This document shows positions 34,984 to 45,785 of a DNA stretch of 45,973 nt, piece after piece. Origin of the DNA: Cerioporus squamosus (Eukaryota; Basidiomycota; Agaricomycetes; Polyporales; Polyporaceae); the NCBI GenBank assembly GCA_022592435.1, contig JABYQS010000244.1, positions 1 to 45,973 on the forward strand. Reading direction: 5' to 3'. Numbering within the stretch: position 1 is the stretch's first letter; the number at the start of each line of letters is the position of its first letter. The translations under genes were made by a program, and so were the position numbers. Below the pieces are notes generated by a model that made no database searches, had not been told where the DNA came from, and saw only the letters and a list, made by a program, of their open reading frames with translations.

Positions 34984-37339
34984 ATGCTCTCGGCTAACAA
35001 GCATGCGTTGAGGCTTGCAAGACACGCTCGACATGTACGCTGCACGCCGAGCCGTGCGGCGAGCACCGTCGTTCCGCAGGAGACCGACATCGTCATCGTC
35101 GGCGGAGGACCCGCAGGGCTCGCGCTCGCAAGCGCGCTCAGTGAGTACCGTTCTTTCGTGATAGCCCGTGCATGTGTTCTAAACTTGCCGCAGGCTCGCA
35201 TTTAACTATTCGCAATGCGCTGAAAGTGTCGTTGGTCGAGGCCAGCGACCTGGACAAAGTGCGCGGATGGACCCCTCCGCTGGGCACATTCTCGAACCGC
35301 GTCAGCTCGATCACGAACGCGTCGCAAGCATTCCTGGGAGGTGCGCAGGGCTATGCTGTGTGTCTTTGCGTGGAGGATGCTCAAGGCTGGGTGAAGAGAT
35401 TGGTGCGTGGGCGCACGTTGAGGAAGGGCGTACATGTCCCATGGAAGAAATTCAGGTGAGTATTCGTTGGCATCTCCCCATCTTCTTCGGTTGTGTTCGG
35501 CTACGAGTTACTTGGTTGAGCGGTCAGAGGAAAGACTTCTATGGCCGCCATGGGCAGAGGCGGCTGTCAGTGCGAATTGCGTTGCTGCTGCTCAGTCAGG
35601 CCCCTTGGTTCGCCCCTTTCCTTGAACCATCCCACAATCGTTCTCCTCGTTGGCCTCAAAGATCACATCACCAGCTCCATCAATTGCTTGGACCTGCCGC
35701 ATCAGTGGACTTGCACAGTCAGCCTTGCGGCAGGCCCCTGCATGTTGTCTGTCAGAGGTCACCGCAGGGCCTACGTCCCGCCGAATGTAACGCGAGGCAC
35801 CTCTTGTCGCAGAACGGCACTGTTCTCCCTACTCCCTGTTGTCAAATGTTCTGTCTAACTGTAACTCTATCCTATCAGGTCTGGGATGGCCTCTCGGACG
35901 CGCGGGTGACATTCTCCATACAAGACATCCTTGCCTCTCATCTACCCGGCATAGAGTCGCAACCTCAAATGGCGCGGCTTACGGAGAACCTTAATCTCCA
36001 GCGGGCGCTCCTCCGCCACCTCGACAGTACGTCTGCTGTCGATTTGCTCGACAAGGTGAAGGTGCAGTCCATACAGCGAGAAGAACGTGAGAGTGGCGGG
36101 TGGCCGCTTGTCCATCTTTCTGATGGCCGAGTGCTGCGCGCACGACTTCTGGTGAGTCCTCCGTGCCATCTGCGTTGGTAAGGTGCTGACCGCATTCCAG
36201 GTCGGTGCGGATGGGTTCAATTCTCCGGTGCGCGCTTACGCTGGGATCCAATCATACGGGTGGGCGTATGACACGACAGCTATCGTCGCCACCATGTTCC
36301 ACCACCCGCGAACCTCGTTCCAGACGCCCAACACCACTGCGTACCAAAGGTTCCTTCCCACCGGGCCCATCGCGTTCTTGCCGTTATCGCCCACCACATC
36401 TTCTCTCGTCTGGTCGACGAAGCCGCATCTGGCTAAGGCGCTCCTGTCCTCTGAACTGGGCGTGCTCGCCAGCATGATCAACGCCGCGTTCCGACTTCCG
36501 GACGTGTCTCTCAGATACCTCCACAATCTGATTCTGGACTCTGTGAACAGCGGATCTCCGCTGAGCACACAGCAGCTGCGCGAAGAGATCTCCTGGCGCG
36601 AACGTTCGCATAACATCGATTCGCGCTCAGCGTATTCCCTCGCCGCGGACACTACGGGCGTACCTCCGGAAGACGCGGACGCCCTTCCACCGTTAGTGAC
36701 GGACATCCAGCCTGGGTCTGCTGCCTCGTTCCCTCTGAGGTTCAACCATGCGGACGAGTACATCGGTGATGGCGCCGGCGCTCGTACTGTTCTCGTGGGG
36801 GACGCTGCGCACACCATCCACCCTCTGGCCGGTCAGGGGCTCAACATGGGCCTGGGCGACGTCGAGGCGCTGTTCAATTGCATCCAGAAGGCCGTGTACA
36901 ACGGCGGTGACATTGGTAAGTTGGCTCTCAGAGGCTCACGAACGCGGACTCACTTCTCGCAATAGGTTCGAGGACGGCGCTGCTTCCCTACGCCCGCCAG
37001 CGCTACTTCGAAAACCACAAGATCATGGCCGCGTGCGACAAGCTGCACAAGCTATACTCGCTCACCGCAGAGCCCATCGTATGGGCACGTTCGGTCGGCG
37101 TGGAGGTGCTGAACGAACTTGACTCCGTCAAGGCGGCCTTGATGCTGAACGCGGGAAGCCAGAGCTTCCGTCGCGGGCCGTCCAGGACCCAGCTTGGTGC
37201 TAGCTTTGCCGCTGATGGTGTGGAGAGCCTGGCGAGGACCATGAGCGCGGTGAGAACGTTGTCGGAGGGTCTTGGGAACATGGTTGGTGCCGGGGCACAG
37301 AGGCTGTTGAAGGGTCTCTCGGATTCGCAACGACCATAA
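34984..37339 (+). CDS. COQ6: Ubiquinone biosynthesis FAD monooxygenase COQ6
   Basis: Flavin-dependent hydroxylase of coenzyme Q biosynthesis (ring C5 hydroxylation), on the matrix face of the inner mitochondrial membrane within the CoQ synthome. Exons 34984-35140, 35194-35340, 35397-35455, 35879-36151, 36201-36915, 36966-37339; 574 residues. Seen: an acidic-free, Arg/His-rich presequence (MLSANKHALRLARHARHVRC); the dinucleotide fold TDIVIVGGGPAGLALASAL; NRVSSITNASQAFL; IGAWAHVEEGRTCPMEEIQV; GADGFNSPVRAYAGIQSYGW; FLPTGPIAFLPLSPT and SSLVWST; and the second FAD motif VLVGDAAHTIHPLAGQGLNM followed by GLGDVEAL. Length is somewhat above the yeast protein. The start is the ATG that gives the presequence. 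The third intron (35456-35878) is 423 nt, unusually long. The gene is intact. Confidence 0.95.
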
Positions 37340-37641
37340 ATCACCTCGCAGTCTAGTCACAGCATCTAGATTGTGTAGTAGCTATGATCAACGATTCACT
37401 CTCCGTTGCGCTCGAGACAGCTCAAGGAATAGCGGAAAAACCTCGCTGTAATCTCGTTAGCGCGGACGGGGCGCGTTGCCAACTGGGGACGCGCTATTTG
37501 TGCTTATTGACGCGTCTCGGCAAAGTAAGTGAGCTATACTAGGAACGCCATAATACACCACGTCAGTAACTGCGGCCTTACACGTCCTTGCCTCCTCCCA
37601 GCTACTCCCAGATCTACGCTCATTTACCTGTCCTTCTCGCC

Positions 37642-38955
37642 ATGGGTTCTGCACAGAGCTACATTCCCCTCGCCACCGTCGTCGTTGCCGGTGCCGCCGC
37701 GTACGGCTACGCCCAGCTCAACAAGCCCAAGCCCGTGTCCCAGGGCCCATCCACATCAACTGCATCTTCATCATCCTCCAAGAAGCAGAAGCAGAAGAAG
37801 AAGGCTGGTGCGAGCGCGGGTGCAGGCTCAGGTGCAAGCACGAAGGAGGACGTGCCTGCAGAGCCGAGCGTGGTGGCATTCCCCCCTGTCGTCCCTGGGG
37901 ACTTCGAAGCCGCGTCGGCGGCACCCTCCGACCCCGCGGACAGGCCAGCAGCAGCGGGGAAGCCGAAGAAGAAGAAGAAGGCCAAGAAGGCGAGTCCTGT
38001 CCCTGTCGACGCGCAGTCCGACTCGTCCGCGACCGCGCCCGAGTCCTCCGCTGCGCGCAAGCCCAAGAAGTCCGCGACCCCGAAGCCGGCTGCGCTCGAC
38101 GACGACGGCTGGACGAGGGTGGAGACGAAGAAGAAGGGCGAAAGGGAAATGGCGAAGGCGGGCGCACCTGCGGGCGAGGGGCGGCCTCAGCTCGAGGTGT
38201 CGACGAGCGACGCGGGGATCACCACGTCGGCGACGGGCAATTCGTCCCCTGTGACCGAACGAACGGAGGACGAGTCGGCTCTCGCGGATAACCGGCGGAC
38301 GCTGGCGGAGCGGTTGCTGCCCAAGCCGCGGAAGACGGGTGTCGAAGAGTGCGTCTCGTTCAGCTCGGTTGTCTTGCTTGTGTTGACGTAGTGACGGTAG
38401 CTTGCTTGAAGAGCCCGACTACCCCCAGCTCGCGCGTGTCATGCGCATTAAGCCGCGGGCAGACGAGCAGCCGGCGGCGGGCTTCTCTTGGGCCGATTAC
38501 GAGGACGTCGATTCCTCGCGCGGGACTGCGGATGATGCGGACGGGGAGGATGATGGCGGGTGGGGAGTCGTGAAGAGTCGCGGGCGACCAAGTGAGTGGA
38601 ACTTCTGATCGTCATCTCTGCCCAACGCATCATCACCATCGCTGTCCCGCTGCATACCGGATACTGACATTTCCACGTATCCGCAGAAGCGAACAAGACA
38701 CCCTCGCAGCAGACCCCGACGACGCAAAGGGCTCCGGAGACGCTCACGAAGAAGCAGCGACAGCACGCTGCGCGACGTGAGGCCGAGAAGGCGGCCAAGG
38801 CGGAGGCGGAGGCGCAGCGGCTCGCCGCGCTTGCTAAGCACAAGCGCGAGCTCGAGCGTGAGCGGATGGCGGAGCAGGCGAAGACGTCCAAGAAGACGAC
38901 GGGTGGCGGCATGTCCGCCTACGTCGACGAGAACGGCAAGCTTGTTTGGCAATGA
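37642..38955 (+). CDS. Lys/Ala-rich protein with N-terminal membrane anchor
   Basis: I do not recognise a family. Exons 37642-38348, 38401-38591 and 38687-38955 give 388 residues. Seen: a short N-terminus and a hydrophobic segment (IPLATVVVAGAAAYGYAQL, residues about 8-26) suggesting a single membrane anchor, then low-complexity Lys/Ala/Ser/Pro-rich sequence with polylysine clusters (KKQKQKKK, KPKKKKKAKK). Two similar Trp motifs occur, DDDGWTRVETKKK and EDDGGWGVVKSRGRP. A probable coiled coil rich in Ala, Glu, Lys and Arg (LTKKQRQHAARREAEKAAKA and on) follows, and the end is MSAYVDENGKLVWQ. The basic, coiled-coil tail could bind RNA or ribosomes at a membrane, but that is a guess. It follows COQ6 on the same strand with a 302 nt gap. 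Splice sites and frames are clean. Confidence 0.85.
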
Positions 38956-39569
38956 TGTTTTGGAAGTGTCGGGGACTCCGTCTGGTTACGATATGTGCGC
39001 CAAGGACGACACACAGGAAGAAGAGCTGAAGGAGAGGATGAGGTATGGTCCGGGGACTCGGGAGAGGTTTCATAAGCTCATCGAGAAGCTGCCTTGTCGC
39101 CCTGGTTGTTGTCCACCTTCGAAGTGATTGCATATTGCATATATACCATCGTTCGTTACCGTATTTACGTGTTGCTTTTGGGACTTTGAGCACAGAAGTT
39201 ACCTATCCGCTTGTATCTAGTACATCCGAGTCGCTAATAATCCATGCTATGCTATGCGCCTTGAGCTCGCATACACATTCCGACGAGATATATGACTCTA
39301 GCTGTCCCTACACTTGATGCTGCCCTCAATGCCAGTAAGTGAGTAGCTCAGGATCTGCCACTGCCATGAGCTTCGCCGGTGCTGCGGTTACTGGCCTGCT
39401 AGCGCCCAATATTTTGCCCATATATGGAGATTGTTGTTGGTTACTTTTTGTTCTCATAGGCGCCCATCGTCTCCTCCTCCTCGACTACCGCTCTCATGCA
39501 CAGACATCGCTAAGTACACACAGCTGGTGAGTCTATCCTGCATTATCTTGACGCTGAGTAACAATTTCT
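38956..39569. other. Intergenic region 3' of the Lys-rich gene
   Basis: Probable 3' flank. AT-richer than the coding parts, with no gene seen before the inverted block that begins near 39570. Confidence 0.4.
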
Positions 39570-40840
39570 TTCGCTTTGTCCGTAAGGAAAGAAGGGAGAG
39601 CCAGGCGAACTTGAAGGAAGTTGTCTAGTAACGCAAAACAAGGGCTGTTGTGACGTCGCCTTTAAGCTCGTGCGTCCGTTCACGTACAATGTCGCTCTCT
39701 CTCGCCATAGTTGTTTTGGGACAATAACTGGGCCTTGTTGCGACTGTGGTGCACCGTTGCCTGGTTGGTCGCTCACACGCTGTGTCCTCCGGTTGCCCGT
39801 CACGTACGTGACCAGCTCCGAGGTACCTTGTGTCCTCAGCTTCCCCGTCACCTACGTGACCCATTCTGTCGCACTTTTCTGGCCATAACAAGCATCCAGA
39901 GGCTAGTAACGCGCATAATATACCGCACAATATCATTAGGTGAGTCTTATCCGTGTTTTCGGTTCCAAAGCCAGAAGAAGCGACGCCATGCTTCTCAATC
40001 ATGGTCTGCGCATCGCCCCCAGGTCCCACACTCGGAAGAATCCAGCGGTCCACTGTCCGCCGGACATAAAGCCCCTGTCCGTGCTTTCATCGGGCACATA
40101 TGATGTCGCGCGAGCCTGTTAGCTCCAGAAGGCGTCCGGAGCATGACGCTGACCCAACCTGAGCCTTCATCGCCCCAGATATCCTGCCGCTGCGGTCCTG
40201 ACGTGCATCCGTCAGAGAACGTCTCGTTCTGTGCCATCGAAAACATTTCAGCCGTTCCAATAGCCAAAGCGTTGGTGGCTGCCTCATTTGGGACATGCTG
40301 TCCTCCGATTCTCTGGGAAGTCATCAGATGTTCCGCCACGAACAAACCCACCTGCGGTATCGGGAACACAACTCGCGTTCCAGGGCACTTGCCGCGTGTA
40401 CCCGCGCCCGCCCTGCTATTGTGGGGATGTAGAAGCAGCCGGATCGTGCTTCCACCGCCGAAGTAGAGCCATCAGTGCTCTATCCGACAGGTTCTGGGGG
40501 TGCAGCGCCCTGGTATGTGTTCCGATGATCTGGTACCAAGTGTCAGCCGCACGGACGCGTCTTTGACCTCGGAACTTGGCGATAGATGCGATTCCTGTGC
40601 ATAGGTCCACGACAAAATCGGGCAGACACGAGTCATAGCGCTGCACGGGGCAGAATCGGGCAGGCAGCCTCGGCGGAGGGCGCAACACTTCCCAGGCCCT
40701 CCTTCCAAATAGTCGTAAAGCGTCGTGCACTTAAGCCTCGGCGCGGGAGGCCATACAAGGGCATCCTTGTTCTCCTCCTCCCCGTTCCATCCGCTCGTCT
40801 CCAAGCCACCCGTACACAACGACAACGTGCGCTTCTTCGA
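39570..40840. repeat. Inverted duplication, gene D side
   Basis: Counterpart of 33500-34735 in opposite orientation. It ends at the start codon of gene D, so the shared part is the 5' flank of both genes. On the minus strand it keeps longer open frames than the C side (39995-40369 and 40416-40730), but these are not in the same frame as their matches in the C copy. I treat them as unproven. Confidence 0.85.
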
Positions 40841-40842
40841 CA

Positions 40843-42547
40843 ATGACACGAACCCACAACAAGGGCCACGGCGAAGGCGCACCGCCACACAAGCGAACGT
40901 CCTCGACGAAGGCCGCTCATCCTGCCGACCTTGCCAAGTCCAAGGTATGTTCCCCCTGCACGGTATTCGGTCCTAGTGCTGACGCGCTACTTGTCCTTTC
41001 AGAAGGGTCCCAAGCAGAAGTCGAAGGGTTTCCGTGATAGGATCCCCATCGCACTAAAGGGAATTCCTCGTGGACATGTAAGTACTCCCCGGCGGTCACA
41101 TCTATCTCTGCCGTTGATATTGTTTCCTGCATCTAGTTTCCCGTCTGGGGCGGGAAAGGCATCGCAGGTCATCACACTCCCTTCGCCCTGTTCGCTCAGG
41201 CAACTCCGGTCACCCCAGATTTTCATGCTCCCGAGCTTCAGACAGCCGCCTCCCCTGCCTCGCATCTCTCGCAAGATATCCATGGCGGCCGTTTACCCAC
41301 TGATTCACCCGGAGAAGAGGTTCGTGACGCTGTTGCGCGTTGACTATCCTTGATTTGCTGACGTGCGGGTGTAGTTGCATGCTCTACTGGCTGGAGTATC
41401 CCCCGCGTCCGCTGACGCCACTGAGTTGAACAATCAGGGCGAGTCAGCCAATGTTTCGCCCTTCGTCAACAATCCGTCTCTCCCCATGTCGCAATGCGGC
41501 TATCCGTCCCCATCGGAGAGTTCCGGCATGGATCCGGAGGAACCCTACACGCCCATTGATGATGTGGCGCAGATGCCACTGTTGCACACCGCGACTACAT
41601 ATAACGTCCTCTCCTCTCCAGCGGACAACGTCTCTAGCACCTTCCTTCAAGGACCAATCCCCCCGTTCATCTCTCAGACCTTCGCAGCGGCAACGGCGTA
41701 CCATAATTCGACGCCGCAGGTCCCACTCGGGCAGTCGCCTTTCAGCTTCCATGGGTACGTCTGTCCATCTCCCCCGCAACACTGCTTCACGCAGGACGCA
41801 CCTGCGCCCGTCTACGACGACGGGATTATTGGGCAGTCGGGTGTCGGCTCCCGGGATGTTGCGTCGAACACACTTGGACTGGATCATTGGCACGACGAAG
41901 TCAACGAGTCCTCTGGACACTTTGCGATGGCGCAAGGCCACGTTGGATCCCCGGTCCTGGTTCGCAACTTTCCCCTCACCCCGGTCAGTGACCTGCAGCA
42001 TGGGTATGACGCGTCGTCGTCGGTCGCCTCTGCTTCAAGTCGGGGAACCTATCCGTCTCCCGGTCTCGGAGACGCCCCGTGTACCCATGAGCCACCGTAT
42101 TTTGCGGGAGGACAATATGCGCAGATGTTCCCAGTCCCGTCTGCGCAGCTTGTCTCATACGCCAATGAGTTTGATCCAGGACATCATCCCGTCGGAGGCG
42201 CCTTCGAGCCCTCGACGCACATGCCCGCATACTCTGGGCAATCCCCGGTGCGAGGAACTTCGGAGCTCGAGGACGTCGGGGACGATCTTGTCGGGTCCCT
42301 TCGCCAGTTCGGTAGCCACCTCGTCGTCTCTCCCTCCCTCGGATATGAGCTTGACCTTCCATCGCCTCCGCATATGGATCCTGGGACCGAACTAGACACG
42401 GACGATCTTGACAGACTCCTTGCCTGGGTGCAACATACCCTCGAAGTGTCCCCGGATATCGACTTCAGTCATTTGTCGCTTCCTTCAGTACATGCTGGTG
42501 GTGGCTACCCGACGCCGGATGGGGAGCTCTTCCCCGCTCTCCCTTGA
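40843..42547 (+). CDS. Orphan Pro/Ser-rich protein D, inverted paralogue of C
   Basis: No family recognised. Exons 40843-40944, 41003-41077, 41137-41319 and 41375-42547, all phase-0 introns; 510 residues. Exon 1 (MTRTHNKGHGEGAPPHKRTS and on) and exon 2 (KGPKQKSKGFRDRIPIALKG) are basic. The long last exon is Pro/Ser/Gly-rich with many Tyr and acidic residues, and closes with ELDTDDLDRLLAWVQHTLEV, a less biased and possibly helical stretch rich in acidic and hydrophobic residues, as in activation domains. Paralogy with gene C rests on identical exon phases, similar length and about 1.2 kb of shared inverted 5' flank. Upstream, a cttaag element and C/T-rich leader resemble those of genes B and C. 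A nuclear role is a guess. Confidence 0.72.
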
Positions 42548-43007
42548 CCGCGTCTTATTTCCGCTCGTTAACTCATACTACTCGCGACCATGGCTTCGGA
42601 GGAGGTTCGTCTCTTCCTCGAGAACAGGGGCTCGTGTTCATGAGCCCCTGCGTGTCTTTAGTAATAGCAGCCTGCTACCGAAAGCTTCGAACGAACAATG
42701 TATCAGATGTATTGGCCCGCAAATCCGCGAACAATTATATGGAGTGCAGTTCTTCACAGAGACACGGGCACAATCGAGACATCTTGCGGTGAATTATCGA
42801 TCTAGCTCATCCTTTGTGCTAACACGCGATGTGGTTGGATAAGAGGAATGATGGTAGATGAAAACTGGCTTGCCATGAGCCTGCATGAAGTCCTGATCAC
42901 TTTGTTTGGGCTACGCCACGGCCGGCCGGCCGGGCGATGGAAGGAATTGGAGAGACGACTCGGCTCAGTCGGACAGTACCATCACAGTGGCTGAGGACTA
43001 GCTCTGC
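42548..43007. other. 3' flank of gene D, no gene seen
   Basis: It contains the likely transcript end of gene D and a ggccggccggccgg run near 42921-42932. Open frames are short and unlike any family. Confidence 0.4.
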
Positions 43008-43008
43008 T

Positions 43009-43385
43009 GACTTGCTATGAGCCTACATAGAAAACGGTCCGCTTTCTATGTTAACTCATAGCACGGCAGTCCTGAATCTCATCCAAGTATGTAAGTTTGT
43101 ACAGCCGACTTCAAGTTGACAGTGAAGGTGTCTCGACTTACCATCATAAAGGGAGTACGTAGAAGGGAAGTGACTTGCTATGAGCCTACATAGAAGATAT
43201 CTCGCTTCTATGTTAACTCATAGCACGGCAGTACTCCTCACCCTCACAGGAATATGTGAGTTTGTACAGCCGACTTGACATTGCAGGCGTCACCACCATA
43301 GAGAGTGTGTGTATATAGGAATTAACTTGCTATGAGCCTACATAGAAGACATTCCGCTCCTATGTTAACTCATAGCAGGGCAGTC
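43009..43385. repeat. Three tandem repeats, each with a conserved hairpin
   Basis: Three copies start near 43009, 43172 and 43324 (spacing about 163 and 152). Each opens with a hairpin: cttgctatgagcctacatag, a short variable loop, then ctatgttaactcatagca. Hairpins lie at 43014-43062, 43177-43224 and 43329-43376. Between hairpins, tgagtttgtacagccgact is shared by copies one and two with small changes. Stems are better conserved than loops and spacers, which implies that the structure or the stem sequence matters. No coding frame fits. Confidence 0.88.
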
Positions 43386-44260
43386 CTAACTCTATTCGGG
43401 CTGAACACGATGCAAGAACGGAAGTATGTATAGTGAGTTAACAGCGGAGACCACGGTATCACTACGAATGACGCGCTACCAGTCTGAATCACTTACCGGA
43501 TTGCTGAGTACAAGTTACAACCGCAACAAGGGGACAAGGAGGGTCAACGAAGCGGGAGGGAGAATGATATGGATCGCTCGACCATCGGCGCCCTTTAGTA
43601 CTTGCCAGCTGTTGGAAATTAGGGCGACGACAATAAGACTGAGCACGTATGGCGGCCTGTGCTGCGACGATGGCCACGGGCTACTGGAGAGTCGCCACCG
43701 CAATTGTTTAGAGCTCCTCCGCACTGTGATGTCGATGAGCAACCGGTACACGTGGATAGGCTGAAACATATGGCGTACTGAACCTTGACGTTGGTTATGA
43801 AGCTCCGCGTGATCTTGACTGCACGCAACAGGCTGCAACAGGTCATAGAAGTTCTTCTGCGGATGAGACCTTATGAGAACAGATGAGAACCCACTGTCGC
43901 AGCGCGTCTCCTGAACTTCATATCCCTGCCTTCGCATAGGTATACTGCCGTTAGCACGATGGTTGGCAACCGCGCCGCTAATTGTCTTCGGGAGTACGAC
44001 GTCATTATTGTTGGTCCCGACCACTGGATACAGGGCTTGCAAGGGCGGGCGACGATTGTTCTCGGTCTCCATGAGATGCGAGTGAAACAATAAGCACACG
44101 CACGGGTAACTAACATGAGGCAATTAGGATATTCCCGTGTCATTTCGACAAACCGCGGTAGTCATTCTCGAAGAATCGGGTGAGGCATCATAGCAATACG
44201 AGCTCGATGAACGCATCGAGGAGAGCAGAAGCCAGGACCCCCGATAGTAACGGTCAACAG
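43386..44260. other. No gene seen
   Basis: About 0.9 kb of unremarkable sequence between the tandem repeats and the repeat-rich right end. No recognised exon. Minus-strand frames around 43515-44123 lack any domain. Confidence 0.4.
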
Positions 44261-44515
44261 TTTGGTCCCGACCGGCGGAGGTCACTCAGGTTTTGGTCCG
44301 CACACCAAATATCCTCTTTAGGCCGGTTTTGGTCCGCAAATGGGCGCCTAAGCGGGTTTGGGGTCACGTGGAACTCCATCTGAGCGCTATTTACTATATT
44401 AGGCAGCTGGTCCGCACCTGGTACCAGACTGTGGACCCCCGAAGGGGGTTGGTTTAGGTCCGCCATGGGACCAGAGTCCACACCTCCAAGCCCCCTAGGT
44501 TTTGGTCCGCACACG
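44261..44515 (+). repeat. Dispersed short motif tttggtccgca
   Basis: ggtccgca or a close variant occurs at 44264 (variant), 44295, 44331, 44409, 44457 (variant) and 44504, mostly after a T-run, at uneven spacing within 250 bases. It looks like an internally repetitive part of a mobile element or a cluster of protein-binding sites. Confidence 0.6.
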
Positions 44516-44542
44516 CCCAGGGTGTAAGCGCCGTTATCGGGG

Positions 44543-44727
44543 GTCCTAGCACGACGTGCACCCGCAGAAAAACCTGTAGGTGAAAGGGACGTGATTGTCC
44601 CGGACGGGCTAAAGTATCCTTGTTTTCGCGGGCGCTTAGGCCCCGAATCAGTGAAAGTTAAGCCCACCCGGGAACTTCTCGTCCCTTTCACTGCCCAGTT
44701 TTTCGGCTGGTGCACGTCGTGTAGGAC
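44543..44727. mobile_element. Foldback element (about 185 bp) with long inverted termini
   Basis: The left terminus gtcctagcacgacgtgcacc, continuing to gtgaaagggacg at 44591, is matched inverted by the right terminus from cgtccctttcac at 44680 to ggtgcacgtcgtgtaggac at 44727. The inner parts (tcccggacgggct and agcccacccggga) also pair, so almost the whole unit folds on itself around a loop of about 40 nt. No coding capacity; a MITE-like element is the best reading. No clear target-site duplication was found. Confidence 0.75.
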
Positions 44728-44754
44728 ACTGCAAAGACCTCAGCCTTTCCGATC

Positions 44755-45590
44755 ATAATGTTTTTTTCAAAATGGACAAATATGGTATGCCTCTCTTCGG
44801 ACTAAACATGGCATACCAAAATGCTGCTATTTATCACAAATTCTCTCAATGAAATTCTTAGCTCTTCTGGATGATAGATGCCGCACAATATCTGTTCCTC
44901 TTAGTCTGCTTCCATGCATACAAGTATGAAATCTCCACAGTCCAAAAGTAGTTCACTATGACAAATTTGTGTCTTGACAATACAGATATAATTATGGCAG
45001 GAATGGTGTTAACCTACATTATTGCTGCGCAGACAAGCAAGGCATAAGGGCTTGCATTACTCCGCTATCCCTGATATCGGTTGTTTGTGTTTATTTGAAC
45101 ACTTAATCATGGGCTTTTAGACAAATTGACAAGAATTCCTACAATATGGCTACCTTGAAACTGCAGATATAATCCTCTCCTGTCTTGTAGAGAAATATCA
45201 GCAGTGCTTGGTATTTTTGGTGACATTAAGTACATATCTATTTTTGGGATGTGATAGTTGAAATACAATCAACTCCTTTTCCACATACCATGATCCTGAT
45301 ATTTTATCTCAATTCATTGTCCAATGTTTTGTCCCAGTCTTGTCCACCATGAAAGGCTTACTTGGACACTTATAGAAGTGTATGTAGCTCTCCACAATAG
45401 TCTATCATTGACAGAGATGTCTGCTAAAAGAATATCAGTGACTAATAATACAAGTTATAATCCATCATCATGATATACATCAAAGTGGGCAGTTCTTGGA
45501 TCCTAAAACTATACATATTGTTTTAATCACTCATTGCCAATGAAAGGCTACATTTTTTTCAACCTTTACTCCTGGAGAAATGGCTATGGA
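44755..45590. other. AT-rich island, no gene seen
   Basis: Composition switches abruptly from GC-rich to AT-rich at about 44755 and back near 45590. The segment has few CpG and few long open frames. No tRNA or organellar gene motif was seen. It may be a degraded insertion or a nuclear copy of organellar or foreign DNA. Confidence 0.6.
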
Positions 45591-45785
45591 AGGCTGACTG
45601 GCCCTCTGCGGGCTTCTCCTTTGCTTTCTAGCTCAGGTGCTCCAGTGCCCTCAGGCCAGTCTGCCCACCTAGGCCTACTCTTGATTCAGGTCAAAAAGAG
45701 CACCAATTGCCAAGAGAGATTCTGTTTGGCAAGCACCGGTACCCGAGGGCTGCATGAGAAGAATTTCAGACCACAATTGTTCCCT

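Noticed and set aside
43009..43385. CRISPR-like array
   Set aside because: Three long units with internal hairpins and degenerate spacers in a eukaryotic genome; unit and spacer sizes do not fit CRISPR.
44755..45590. Mitochondrial insertion
   Set aside because: AT-rich, but I see no mitochondrial gene, tRNA or rRNA motif, so the origin is left open.
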